Positions 9,056 through 17,838 of a stretch of DNA of 64,000 bases are shown piece after piece (position 1 is the first letter of the stretch; every line of letters starts with the position of its first letter). The translations under genes and the position numbers were made by a program. Location: the NCBI GenBank assembly GCA_035380245.1, contig DAOSXA010000001.1, positions 654,069 to 718,068 on the forward strand, in the 5' to 3' direction. The notes below the pieces were generated by a model. It was not told the DNA's origin and did not search any database. It worked only from the letters and a program-made list of their open reading frames with translations. This DNA comes from Candidatus Zixiibacteriota bacterium. GTDB lineage: Bacteria > Zixibacteria > MSB-5A5 > GN15 > FEB-12.

Positions 9056-10612
9056 ATGACTGTTGCGACGGATAAAAAAATAGCAGATAAAACCCACCGT
9101 ATTGAATCTCAGACCGAACCTGATCGGCGCGGGATGCATGATCTTCTGGATGTATTTACGAGTGAGTTCCCACTCGGGACCGATCGCCCCGTCACGGCAA
9201 AACAAAACCGTACTAAACCAACCGCTTCCGGTTCTCGCCTTGTGATGAAACGCAACGAGAGCGGTGTAAAAAGACCCGGTCGTGTTGAAGCCCTGTTGAA
9301 TTTCAACCGATGTGCGAGCCAGTCGCTGCATGAAATTTATCAACAAGCTCTCGCTGTTGCGGTCGAAAGCACCGACAGCCAGGTGGGATTTATTGCCGTG
9401 TTGAACAAACGTGGTACCGAGATTGACATCCCTGCCTGGATTCACCCTTCGGAGTCGGAGTCGCTCATCGGAAACCGACAGTTGGTTTGTTCGCTCATGT
9501 CGGCTGATTTCTGGGCTGATCCGCTCGAGTGTTGTAAACCGGTGATGGTCAATGACCATACTGATGCCGACTTGCTCAAACGCCATTATCCCGGTGATCA
9601 CCACCCAATTGAAAGACATCTTGGCGTACCGTTGATTCTCGATGACCGGCCGGTGGCAATGATCGGAGTTGCCAACAAGGGATCCGACTACGATCGCAGT
9701 GATACGGAATTCCTTAAAGAACTCGTGGCCGATCTCTGGCGAATCACCGAAAGGTTTCAAGTAACGGATGCCTTACGGGAGTCCGAAAAAAGGTACCGCC
9801 TGCTGGTGGAGACGATGAGTGAGGGCATGGCCGCGTTCGATGAAAACTGCCGCGTTACTTTCGTCAATCGCTGTTTCTGTGAAATGCTGGGTTATACTCC
9901 GCCGCAATTGATCGGGAACTCGATCACCGAGTTCATGGATGCTCCTGGTCAGTCGGTATACTACGAGAAGATCGCTCAGGGCAAAGAGGGAGGCCTTCAT
10001 CCTTACGAAGTAGAATGGCGGACTCGTACCGGGGAGCCTTTGCCCGCCATTGTCTCCCCTCAACCTATTTTCGATTCAAACGGCAATTTTATCGGTTCTT
10101 TTGCTGTCGTTACCGACATCACCGAACAGAAACGGACTGAAGCGGTTCTCACCGACACCAACGAAGCCCTTGCAACGGAACGACTCGCTTTGACCGAAAA
10201 GAATGTTGCTCTGAAAGAAGTCCTTTCGCAAATCGAACAGGAGATCGATCGCGTCAAGAGCCAGATTAAAACCAACATCGACCGGGTAGTTATGCCATTG
10301 GTGCGGAAACTGCACGACCGGGTCGATTCAACTCAGACAAAATACGTTACCTTGCTCGAAAATTTCCTTACGGAAATAGCTTCTCCGTTCATGAACACCG
10401 TGGAGCGACGTTATAACAACCTCTCCCCCCGCGAACTGGAGATATGCAATTTAATCCGAAGCGGTCTCTCCAGTAAAGAGATAGCCTCAATGCTCAATAC
10501 CTCGATACACACCGTTCACAACCAGCGTAAACAAATCCGTAAAAAACTCGGGTTGCTTAAGCAGTCCGACAATCTGCCTACTTATCTCCGTTCCATACAA
10601 GACAGAAGTTAA
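9056..10612 (+). CDS. GAF-PAS-LuxR sensory transcription regulator
   Basis: The protein has 518 residues. Residues about 80-230 look like a GAF domain (IYQQALAVAVESTDSQVGFI ... GVPLILDDRPVAMIGVANK). Residues 240-360 are a PAS domain with a PAC tail (ISEGMAAFDEN-type start, GSFAVVTDITEQKR). A coiled coil spans about 362-410. Residues 450-515 are a LuxR-type helix-turn-helix (NNLSPRELEICNLIRSGLSS, then KEIASMLNTSIHTVHNQR). A one-component regulator that senses a small molecule or redox signal and binds DNA is likely. No transmembrane segment is seen, so it is cytosolic. Its target genes are unknown. Confidence 0.88.
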   Translation: MTVATDKKIADKTHRIESQTEPDRRGMHDLLDVFTSEFPLGTDRPVTAKQNRTKPTASGSRLVMKRNESGVKRPGRVEALLNFNRCASQSLHEIYQQALAVAVESTDSQVGFIAVLNKRGTEIDIPAWIHPSESESLIGNRQLVCSLMSADFWADPLECCKPVMVNDHTDADLLKRHYPGDHHPIERHLGVPLILDDRPVAMIGVANKGSDYDRSDTEFLKELVADLWRITERFQVTDALRESEKRYRLLVETMSEGMAAFDENCRVTFVNRCFCEMLGYTPPQLIGNSITEFMDAPGQSVYYEKIAQGKEGGLHPYEVEWRTRTGEPLPAIVSPQPIFDSNGNFIGSFAVVTDITEQKRTEAVLTDTNEALATERLALTEKNVALKEVLSQIEQEIDRVKSQIKTNIDRVVMPLVRKLHDRVDSTQTKYVTLLENFLTEIASPFMNTVERRYNNLSPRELEICNLIRSGLSSKEIASMLNTSIHTVHNQRKQIRKKLGLLKQSDNLPTYLRSIQDRS

Positions 10613-10763
10613 CCAGCCGTTCAGTATAACAGGCTGGTAGAGATTCTTAACATCCCATCGAAGTTTAATTGGCTCGATAAAGTGAGAATTTGGCTAGTCA
10701 ATATAGCCAATTCATAGCTATATCTAACCCATTGAATGATTCAAATTGATACCGAAGAGATTA
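10613..10763. other. intergenic palindromes after the LuxR gene
   Basis: A short hairpin (CCAGCC at 10613-10618, GGCTGG at 10632-10637) follows the stop directly, without a U-tract. A 21-bp palindrome TTGGCTA-7-TAGCCAA lies at 10690-10710 and could be an operator. No gene is seen. Confidence 0.4.
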
Positions 10764-11245
10764 TTAGAGGTTAGGAATGTAGTTTAGGGACAGAGAGTCA
10801 CCGAAGAAGAGGATTCTCGTGAAAAATTTCAGCAGACATGACCAGACCGGTGAACCAGGAGAGACAAGGACGTCCAAAGGGGAATCGCAGCCAAAATGGG
10901 GGGTTGTCCGACTCTTACCGGCGGCAGTCATTTCCGCTGGAAGGCAGTTCTTCATAAAGGGGGGCTTTGAGAGCTGTTCTTTCGAAAAAGGGGGTGACCA
11001 CGAAGGGGGCTAAAGAGTACGGAGTACCAACTTGTAGGTGTCGGCGGGGAAGGGCTAGGTTCCCCGTCGACGCTGTTCAACTTCGACCGCTGATCCAGCC
11101 CACGGATCAAGCCGGACTCACAGTGACTCGTAGACGCAGAGAGCTTATCCTACCGACATGACAGGTCACAACGAGCCCTCGGATTTTTATCCTCTTGCTG
11201 CACAGCGCGCGGAGCCCGTCTAACGGACTCCGCGCTGCTTTTTTT
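10764..11245 (+). ncRNA. candidate structured non-coding RNA ending in a terminator
   Basis: No credible ORF fills this stretch, yet its right end carries a strong plus-strand terminator that no plus-strand protein gene uses. It holds a 12-bp stem with one G-U pair (11040-11051 with 11060-11071, loop GGGCTAGG), a 6-bp stem TGATCC/GGATCA (11091-11096, 11104-11109), and the terminator stem. I compared it by eye with tmRNA, RNase P RNA, 4.5S and 6S RNA and saw none of their conserved cores. The 5' end is not determined; 10764 is a guess. Degenerate non-transcribed DNA remains possible. Confidence 0.3.
11203..11245 (+). terminator. strong intrinsic terminator, plus strand
   Basis: GC-rich arms (CAGCGC..GGAG.CCGT at 11203-11219 and ACGG.CTCCGCGCTG at 11223-11237) with a two-base bulge are followed by seven T at 11239-11245. 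On the minus strand there is no U-tract, so it serves a plus-strand transcript. Confidence 0.7.
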
Positions 11246-11270
11246 ATCCAAATTAGATTATCCTCAATTA

Positions 11271-11474
11271 CTACCGGATATTCGGGCTATCAGAAAAAAA
11301 CCATCGACCGAGAACGAACTCAGCCGGGCAGAACCGGGTCAACGAAGATTGAAACAGGTTCAGTCCAACGAAAGCCGTTAGTAACAACCAGTATGGAGAT
11401 ATGAAATAGTATAAAGCCAGCGACAGAAGGATCACGCCCCCGGCTACTAGTCTTATGGATCTTTCTAAAGTCAT
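11271..11474 (-). CDS. small DUF2892-type inner membrane protein
   Basis: This 67-residue protein starts MTLERSIRLVAGGVILLS and has two hydrophobic helices followed by TRFCPAEFVLGRWF, the pattern of the YgaP-like transmembrane (DUF2892) family with its conserved Cys. The start at 11474 is set by AGGAG eight bases upstream; a 14-residue longer ORF would begin inside the terminator of the next operon. Family members sit in the inner membrane, sometimes fused to rhodanese domains; function unknown here. Confidence 0.7.
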   Translation of the reverse strand: MTLERSIRLVAGGVILLSLALYYFISPYWLLLTAFVGLNLFQSSLTRFCPAEFVLGRWFFSDSPNIR

Positions 11475-11488
11475 CTTATTCACTCCTG

Positions 11489-11525
11489 AAAAAAAGATAT
11501 CGGGGCCAGCCCCCACGGCCCCGAT
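11489..11525 (-). terminator. terminator of the MMPL/LolA-like/barrel operon
   Basis: ATCGGGGCC / GGCCCCGAT (11499-11507, 11517-11525) is followed on the minus strand by a run of seven T (11489-11495). It lies just beyond the beta-barrel gene. Confidence 0.75.
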
Positions 11526-11547
11526 TCAGCAAATACCCAATCTGATT

Positions 11548-12813
11548 TTAGAATCCGTAGGTCATTTTCAGATAGACGTTGTCGTTCTTCTGAAATTGGC
11601 CGTAATCGGTCGATTCATGACTACCATCGAAAACGTTGGCGCCCACGGCCAGTTCCAATTCGTCGGAGTATTTATAGGCGGCTGAAGTCCGCAGATACCA
11701 GTCCTCATCGCTTGGTGAGTAGAAGATGAATCCGGAAAGAGTCAGGTTCTCACGCATCAACAGCCTGGTAATACGACTGGTTAACAGATGTCGGACTTCA
11801 TCGCGCACATACATGCCCGAACCGGCCATTTCAGCCTCGAATTTATCGTAGTCGGTCATGTAATCGACCTGCCACTGCCCGTTGATAGTCAGATTACGGG
11901 CGACCTGGCGCTCGAAACCGATCATTCCGGTGGCCGAAGAGTTTGGAATCAACGGATCGTCACCATGACGGTCCTGTCGGGAATCGAAGTAACCGCCTTC
12001 GAGCCAGAGAATACCTCCCAACAGCGGTCCGCGTACCGAGGCCCCATAGACATTCAATTCAGGATAGAACGGCATCATCGTGCTGCCCTCTTCCGTGGCG
12101 ATTATTTTTACCCCGCGCGGATTCTTATAGAAACCCTTGTAGAAATACAGGGCCGAGGTGAAATTCCCCACCTGGCGAGAATAGCGGAAAGCGAACTCAC
12201 CGTTTTCGAACTTGGCATCCGGGGCAGGGACATCGAAATAGTAACCTTCACCGACAATTGTCTGCCCGTTGTAATAGCTCAACTTGCGACCGGTGGGAAG
12301 ACGGTTGGGCTCGAAACGAGGTGTCCAAACAAAGGATATCGAGCCCAACTGTCCCGGATAGAAATCGGTCCGAATGGCATTTTGCGGAGCCTTGAGATAC
12401 TGGTCATCGCGCCCCACAAAAAAGGACCGATAGTCTTTAGCGAAAACATCGTTGATAAAAATCAAGTCACCGGTTCCCCAGGTGATGATCTGACGACCAA
12501 CCTTGAAATCAAGCGAGCTGCCGAGACGGAACTTCATATAGCCCTCGCGTAATTCCAGATCGGTTCCGGCACTGTCGGCGTCATCATAGGTGAAATCGAC
12601 GCGTCCGAAAAACTCGCCAACTTCTCCGATATGCTCCAGTCGGAGCTGCAAGCGGGTTTCCGAAGCGGTCTGTTCGGTGGCGGTTGGATTGTTCTCGTCC
12701 AGACGGGCGCCGTAAAGCCCCTGCAAAAAGCCATCCATGTAAACTTCGGCCCGTATCGGGACTGCTGCGAGAAACAGCAGTCCTGCTATAGTCAGTTTGA
12801 TTGAAGTCTTCAT
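11548..12813 (-). CDS. outer-membrane beta-barrel protein (DUF1302/porin-like)
   Basis: The protein has 421 residues and begins with a signal peptide (MKTSIKLTIAGLLFLAAVPIRA). The body is alternating amphipathic strands with many aromatic residues (YMKFRLGSSLDFKVGRQIIT, NDNVYLKMTYGF) and ends in Phe, the usual signal for outer-membrane insertion. The VGRQIITWGTGDLIFINDVF segment resembles the GRQ-x-x-x-WG region of DUF1302-type barrels. It is the last gene of a three-gene operon with a LolA-like protein and an MMPL transporter, suggesting that it forms or assists the outer-membrane step of a transport route. A GAGGG site precedes the ATG. Confidence 0.8.
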   Translation of the reverse strand: MKTSIKLTIAGLLFLAAVPIRAEVYMDGFLQGLYGARLDENNPTATEQTASETRLQLRLEHIGEVGEFFGRVDFTYDDADSAGTDLELREGYMKFRLGSSLDFKVGRQIITWGTGDLIFINDVFAKDYRSFFVGRDDQYLKAPQNAIRTDFYPGQLGSISFVWTPRFEPNRLPTGRKLSYYNGQTIVGEGYYFDVPAPDAKFENGEFAFRYSRQVGNFTSALYFYKGFYKNPRGVKIIATEEGSTMMPFYPELNVYGASVRGPLLGGILWLEGGYFDSRQDRHGDDPLIPNSSATGMIGFERQVARNLTINGQWQVDYMTDYDKFEAEMAGSGMYVRDEVRHLLTSRITRLLMRENLTLSGFIFYSPSDEDWYLRTSAAYKYSDELELAVGANVFDGSHESTDYGQFQKNDNVYLKMTYGF

Positions 12814-12833
12814 ATCGTTACCCTCGGTCCTCG

Positions 12834-13634
12834 TTAGTGGATGTATTTCCTCGGCGGATTCTTGAGATAGCGCTCGGTAAAGACATCAGCGTCCAAACCG
12901 ACGTTGTACTGGATACTGGAGAACGAGATCGTGGTCTTGCCGCCTTTTTGCACATTCTCCATCGAGCGGGAGGTCATGGTCACGATATTGTCGACCGTGT
13001 CGATTTTCTCCGACCGGAATACACGCTCCAGACGATCCTTGTCGTCGTAGTAGTTTTCCATGAGCGGCAGGTAGTTTTCCTTGTCGATATAAGAAACCTT
13101 ATGGCCAAAACTGTCGCCTTCTGATTTCGGCTTCGACTCGATTACCCAGACCGGACGATCGCCGATGGTGGAATCGCCGAGCAGAGTATGGTTGTCCTCG
13201 CTCCAATGGCGACCGGAGACATCCTCGTAGCTGAAGTTGCTGCCGACGAAACTGGAGTTTTTATCATCGGCGCTGATCGGCTTTACCAGGTCGACCGACG
13301 GCACATAAATCCAGCGCATGTCGTTGCCGTCCGGCACCTTGTGAACCATGAAGGTCAGCCGGGAGACATCCGAGGGCTTCTTGAAATACGTGTAATACAT
13401 CTGCGGGCCGCCTTCGGACTGGTCCATGCGAAGCATCGTGAATTCCTTAGTGCGTTCCTTGCCGCGCTTATCAACGATGACCATGTTGACCTCGGAGAGA
13501 CCGTCGTCGCCGGCGTAGTAATAAGCCAGATGCGATTTCTTCATGATCTCGTTGGGATCCTGAGCGTGAGAAAAACTTGCGAAAAGCGTGAGGCTCGCGA
13601 GAGCCAGAATCAGAGTGTAAGTCAAAGTCTTCAT
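12834..13634 (-). CDS. periplasmic LolA-like outer membrane lipoprotein-sorting protein
   Basis: This 266-residue protein has a signal peptide (MKTLTYTLILALASLTLFAS, cleavage near SHA-QD). The mature part matches the LolA_like (outer membrane lipoprotein-sorting, PF17131-type) family: early MVIVDKRGKERTKEFTML, then RWIYVPSVDLVKPI, SNFSYEDVSGR and GDRPVWVIESKPKS, and late NVGLDADVFTERYLKNPP. The family folds as an open beta-cradle binding acyl chains. It sits 47 bases after the MMPL gene and 20 before the barrel gene, all on the minus strand, which fits a periplasmic lipid or lipoprotein carrier between the two membranes. A clear AGGAG precedes the ATG. Confidence 0.88.
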   Translation of the reverse strand: MKTLTYTLILALASLTLFASFSHAQDPNEIMKKSHLAYYYAGDDGLSEVNMVIVDKRGKERTKEFTMLRMDQSEGGPQMYYTYFKKPSDVSRLTFMVHKVPDGNDMRWIYVPSVDLVKPISADDKNSSFVGSNFSYEDVSGRHWSEDNHTLLGDSTIGDRPVWVIESKPKSEGDSFGHKVSYIDKENYLPLMENYYDDKDRLERVFRSEKIDTVDNIVTMTSRSMENVQKGGKTTISFSSIQYNVGLDADVFTERYLKNPPRKYIH

Positions 13635-13681
13635 TTTTCTTCTCCTTATATATCCATCAACGTTTTTCTAATTTTATCCGC

Positions 13682-16024
13682 TCAGGCGGAGTGCTCTATT
13701 TTCGCGTGATGTTCTTCATTAATGGGTGCGGACACCGGCAGCAGCGACTTATGGAACAACCGCGTAATGGCCGGCAGCAGCAGCATGGTTACCAGGCCGG
13801 AGACCACCATAATAGCCAGGAAGAACGATCCGACCGTGATGTACGGTACGAGACTGGAGAACATCATCGGGATGAAGCCAATGGCAATAACCAAAACGTT
13901 GCGGCTGATTGCCTGACCGGCGCCCTCGAATATCTCATGGTAGGATTCCTTGAAATCCTGTGTCCGGGCGTGAATCATGCGCAGACGCTGAATGAAATGA
14001 ATCGCGAAGTCGATTGATAGCCCCAGCGTCAGCGATGAGAGCACGGCGATTGGCATATCGTACGGCTTGCCGATGTAACCGATCAGGGCATAGATGGCCA
14101 TGATCGTGATCGTCAGCGGCAACATCGAGATCAAACCCCAGCGCAACGAGCGGAAGAGGAAGATCATCATAATGAACACCACGAAATAGGAACCGATCAG
14201 GGAACTGCGCATACCGGTTACCATCTGTTCCTGCCAGACGATATTGATGTACGGCAGACCGGCCCAGCGGAAAGTAATGCCCGCCGGCGGAGTGTGCTCG
14301 GCGATAAACTTATCGGCGCGATGAACTACTTCAGAAACCGCCTGATTGTCGCCGTTCTTGAGCTGGACCCAGAGATTAGCCTGGTCGTATTCCGGCGTGA
14401 CCATCTTGAACAGGTCGTCGGGATCACCGCCCGACATCTCGAACAGGAAAAGCAACTGACCGACTTCCGTCTTGCTGTCCGGAATACGGGCTTCGGCGGA
14501 ATCGGCGTCAAACAATTCGTAGCGGACTTTTTTAACGATATCCGGAATACCGGTGACCGAGCCGACAATGGGCTCTTTTTCCAGTTCCCTCTGGAGAGCA
14601 ACCATGTAGTTCTGCACCTCAGGATCTTTCATCTGGTCGTCTTCGTCACCCTCGACCACGAGGTAGTTCATATAGGTACCGGCCAGGTGCTGATTCATGA
14701 CCATATCGGCTATGCGGATGGGGTGTGATTTTTTGAACCACTTCACCGGATTGTCGTTGACCTGGATCATCGAGAGACCAACAGCCGCCACCACTACCAC
14801 CACCAATGATCCATAAATGATTCCCTTGGCATGCTTGTATGAGAAATCGCGGAATCCGTGCATGATCGAAGCCAGCACGCCGCCGCTTTCCTCGGTTTTG
14901 CCGAAGTCTCGAAGTGTTTTGGTAGAGATCAGGATGCCAATCGCGGGATTGAGCATGAGCGACAGAAACCAGGCCACCATGATGCCGAAGGCTACGAAAA
15001 TACCAAACACCTGCACCGGCGGGATCGGCGTCAGGGCCAGTGAAATGAAACCGGCAATAGTCGTAAGCGAGGTGAACAGCATCGGCATGAACAGCTCACT
15101 GATGGCATGGCGAATCGTGGTATCCTTGTGCTTGTACTTCTTATAATGATCGTGGAACTCGGATATAATGTGGATCGAGTTCAGCACCGCTATAGGAATC
15201 AGGAAGATGGGAATCATCGAGGACATGATGTGGACCGTGTGCCCGGTCATGATCAACAAACCCATGGACCAGATCACCGACATCATCGCGACCACCATCG
15301 GAGCGATAATAATCTTCATCTTCTTGAAGAACATGAGCAGGAGGAGGAAAATAATAAGGAGTGCCGCCGGTGCGGAGTAGGCCATCTGGGCAAACATCTC
15401 AGCGCCGAAGGAATCCTCTGCCATCGGCAAACCGGCGATATGATACTCGACGTCACCGGCGTATTTTTCGGTGATCGCCTTGATCTCACCGGCGATTCGG
15501 TGCGACATATCTTTCGATTCGAGCGGGACGAAAATAGCAACAACCTTCCCGTCTTCACTTGCCAGCTTCCCCTTGAGAATCGGGTTGGCGTTGATCCGGG
15601 AAAGGATATAATCGGCCTGCTCCTGAGTCTCGATTTCACCGTCCATCAGGGTTTGTATTACCAGCGTTCCACCGGCGCCCTGTTTGATGTCGTCGACCGT
15701 CGAAGGAGCCATTATATCGTCAACCATGACCCCTTCGATATCCTCTATTTCCGCTGTTATCTTGTAGATACGATTGAGGATTTCGGGGGTAAAGGCTGAC
15801 GTGTTTGACACGACCCCGACAGCCAGGAAATCGCTGATGCCGAAGGTTTCTTTCATTTCATGTTCAAACACCCGGACGGGCTCATCGGCGGCCAGCATGT
15901 TTTCCGGATCGGTGTCGATCTTGATCTTCGGAAACTGTGTGGCAAAGAACGCCGTAATGACCACGGCAATACCGATTACCCACCAGGGATGTTTGATTGC
16001 GAAATTAGTAAGTCCTTGCTTCAT
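13682..16024 (-). CDS. MMPL/RND-superfamily transporter
   Basis: The protein has 780 residues from the ATG at 16024, chosen because GAGGT lies upstream; an 11-residue longer ORF lacks a site. One transmembrane helix near the N-terminus (WWVIGIAVVITAFFATQF) is followed by a periplasmic domain, five clustered helices (SAPAALLIIFLLLLMFF onward), then the same arrangement repeated, giving 12 helices and two MMPL domains. GLSIDFAIHFIQRLR and ENMLAADEPVRVFEHE are typical. This class (HpnN/MmpL-like) moves lipids or other hydrophobic cargo using the proton gradient. It heads the operon with the LolA-like carrier and barrel protein. Confidence 0.9.
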   Translation of the reverse strand: MKQGLTNFAIKHPWWVIGIAVVITAFFATQFPKIKIDTDPENMLAADEPVRVFEHEMKETFGISDFLAVGVVSNTSAFTPEILNRIYKITAEIEDIEGVMVDDIMAPSTVDDIKQGAGGTLVIQTLMDGEIETQEQADYILSRINANPILKGKLASEDGKVVAIFVPLESKDMSHRIAGEIKAITEKYAGDVEYHIAGLPMAEDSFGAEMFAQMAYSAPAALLIIFLLLLMFFKKMKIIIAPMVVAMMSVIWSMGLLIMTGHTVHIMSSMIPIFLIPIAVLNSIHIISEFHDHYKKYKHKDTTIRHAISELFMPMLFTSLTTIAGFISLALTPIPPVQVFGIFVAFGIMVAWFLSLMLNPAIGILISTKTLRDFGKTEESGGVLASIMHGFRDFSYKHAKGIIYGSLVVVVVAAVGLSMIQVNDNPVKWFKKSHPIRIADMVMNQHLAGTYMNYLVVEGDEDDQMKDPEVQNYMVALQRELEKEPIVGSVTGIPDIVKKVRYELFDADSAEARIPDSKTEVGQLLFLFEMSGGDPDDLFKMVTPEYDQANLWVQLKNGDNQAVSEVVHRADKFIAEHTPPAGITFRWAGLPYINIVWQEQMVTGMRSSLIGSYFVVFIMMIFLFRSLRWGLISMLPLTITIMAIYALIGYIGKPYDMPIAVLSSLTLGLSIDFAIHFIQRLRMIHARTQDFKESYHEIFEGAGQAISRNVLVIAIGFIPMMFSSLVPYITVGSFFLAIMVVSGLVTMLLLPAITRLFHKSLLPVSAPINEEHHAKIEHSA

Positions 16025-16067
16025 GCTAACACCTCGTTTAAGCTTTTTTGAAAACACTTTAACCGAT

Positions 16068-16096
16068 TAGATAGGCTGAAGCTAAAAACGATTCAA
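16068..16096 (-). promoter_or_regulatory. sigma70-type promoter of the MMPL operon
   Basis: On the minus strand TTGAAT (16096-16091) and TATCTA (16073-16068) are 17 bases apart, about 44 bases before the start codon. Confidence 0.55.
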
Positions 16097-16555
16097 AACG
16101 GCGCTAAAAAGATAGTTCGCTGACATAAGATATTGTCGTTCAATCTATTAAAAATCGGGTCCGGCGGCCCATTTTAGCTCCGATAGCAAGATTCTGACGG
16201 TAATGGCGTCTTTCTGATTACAGCAGGATCGGGTTTCGGTCGCTCTCATTGTGCCGTTTAGTAGCGCTTCACCAACCGAACCCCGACCTGTTTTTTTCGT
16301 AGATAAAACCACCTTCATGTTCACCGGGAGATATAGGCCGGTCCGGGTAAGTACGACCGGAGCTGACATAATATATGAACTACAATGATGCTGATATCGC
16401 CGGTATCGTCCTCGACGGCGTGCCCGGATTTATCGATATATTCGAGCGGGAGCCAGTCAGACAGGACGACCGGCGATCTGAAATAATCCCGGCGGGAGGT
16501 CCGATATCGTTCGCAAACGGGCGGTCGGATACCGGACGAACTCCAGGCTCGGAGG
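16097..16555. other. gene-free spacer
   Basis: No convincing gene. Short ORFs on both strands (for example 16375-16641 plus) have no ribosome site or recognisable protein, and that one runs into the dispersed element. Nothing else is seen. Confidence 0.5.
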
Positions 16556-16698
16556 TTGTTGAAAAAGTCTTACGCGCGGATATTCTGCAAACTACACCCA
16601 TAATGGCGGGCGACACAAGGCCGCCCGCTACGCGAGGTTAGGATTCTTTAACGCGTAGCGGCGGGGCTTGTCTCCGCCGTAAAAGAGGTTTTTCAACA
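16556..16698 (+). repeat. 143-bp palindromic dispersed element, copy 1
   Basis: The ends are inverted repeats (TTGTTGAAAAAG at 16556; TTTTTCAACA ending at 16698). Inside are several hairpins: GGCGG/CCGCC twice and CTACGCG/CGCGTAG. It is the same length as copy 2 at 38831-38973 (opposite orientation); in the right-hand 98 bp I count about ten differences. A truncated copy lies at 28650. It encodes no protein and looks like a MITE or REP-type element. It ends 30 bases before the hydrolase start. Confidence 0.85.
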
Positions 16699-16727
16699 CT
16701 CTACTTCGGAAAGAGGTGCGATCAACC

Positions 16728-17702
16728 GTGAGTCTCCTGCTAAGATTGTCCATCATGTTGCTGTTGATTCTGGCCGCGAGTCTCGCGACAGCCGGTGATG
16801 ATAGCTGCTGCGCAATTCATCGTATCACGCCGGAAGCGGGGGACGCTTTCTACTGGCCCTATTACCTATATGTCCCGTCCGATCCTCTCAATGGCTTTGA
16901 CAGCGCCGCGATACTAGTCGAACCGAATAACACCGGCTATATCGACGACGATTTCCGCGTGCATGATTCCGCTTCGTTTCGAAGAATTCGCCTCGATCGC
17001 GACCGGGCCGACAAGTGGGGAATGATCCTGCTTCGCCCCTGCTTCCCTCGCCCCAAAACCGACTGGCAAATCTACACTCAGGCGCTTGATCGCGATGTTC
17101 TCACCTGTGACGACACAACACTTGCCCGCCTCGATATACAGTTGCAGGCCATGATCGCCGACGCCCGCAAACGGCTGGTCAGCGACTCTATCCCGGTGTG
17201 CGACAAAGTGCTTATGTACGGCTTCTCCGCCGCCGGTATGTTCGTGAATCGCTTCGTGCTGCTGCATCCTCAGACTGTGGCGGCAGCGGCGATCGGCTCT
17301 CCCGGCGGCTGGCCAATTGCCCCGATTACGGAATACGAGGGGAAGTTGCTCCGCTTTCCGGTTGGCCGGGCCGATCTTGATTCCCTTACCGGACAGCCGT
17401 TCGATCTGCTACAATATCGCCAGGTACCACAACTGCTTTTCTTCGGCGATCAGGACGACAACGACGCCGTGATGTACGACGACGGCTTCGACGAGCAGGA
17501 TCGCGAGTTGGTCCTGGCCCTGTTCGGTCCAACGCCAATCGCGCGCTGGGACAAGGCCCGTAATATCTACACCGAAGTCGGGTGTCACGCTGAATTCCGG
17601 CTCTATCCTGGTGTCGGTCATGAAGTCAATTCGGCTATGTGGAAGGATATCGGGGCGTTCTTAGGCGACCATCGTCCCGGTTCAAACAACAACACGGACT
17701 AG
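16728..17702 (+). CDS. secreted alpha/beta hydrolase
   Basis: From GTG 16728 the protein has 324 residues; AAGAGGTG at 16711-16718 serves as ribosome site, and a GTG at 16716 would overlap that site. A hydrophobic leader (LRLSIMLLLILAASLATAG) is a signal peptide. The catalytic triad is visible: GFSAAGM nucleophile elbow (G-x-S-x-x-G), Asp in FFGDQDDND, and His in YPGVGHEV. This is the layout of esterase / polyhydroxybutyrate-depolymerase-like hydrolases; the substrate is unknown. It is monocistronic and lies just downstream of dispersed element copy 1, which may supply or block transcription. Confidence 0.8.
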   Translation: MSLLLRLSIMLLLILAASLATAGDDSCCAIHRITPEAGDAFYWPYYLYVPSDPLNGFDSAAILVEPNNTGYIDDDFRVHDSASFRRIRLDRDRADKWGMILLRPCFPRPKTDWQIYTQALDRDVLTCDDTTLARLDIQLQAMIADARKRLVSDSIPVCDKVLMYGFSAAGMFVNRFVLLHPQTVAAAAIGSPGGWPIAPITEYEGKLLRFPVGRADLDSLTGQPFDLLQYRQVPQLLFFGDQDDNDAVMYDDGFDEQDRELVLALFGPTPIARWDKARNIYTEVGCHAEFRLYPGVGHEVNSAMWKDIGAFLGDHRPGSNNNTD

Positions 17703-17757
17703 CGTTAAAATCTCGGACGTCTCCCCTGCCGACCGGTTTCACTTTTTTTCGATGTGA

Positions 17758-17786
17758 TTGACTTCTACGCTCATCTGACGTATACA
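17758..17786 (+). promoter_or_regulatory. sigma70-type promoter of the VOC gene
   Basis: TTGACT (17758-17763) and TATACA (17781-17786) with a 17-base spacer, about 50 bases before the ATG at 17839. Confidence 0.6.
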
Positions 17787-17838
17787 CTTAAATACCAACC
17801 CAAAAAGTACATAATTATCGCAGAGAAGGAGTAACATA

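Noticed and set aside
10764..11245. tmRNA, RNase P RNA, 6S or 4.5S RNA
   Set aside because: None of their conserved cores was found by eye; kept only as an unnamed candidate RNA.
11788..12552. 254-residue plus-strand ORF
   Set aside because: Antisense of the beta-barrel gene, which has a signal peptide and a terminal Phe on the minus strand.
16375..16641. 88-residue plus-strand ORF
   Set aside because: Runs into the 143-bp element, no ribosome site, unnatural composition.
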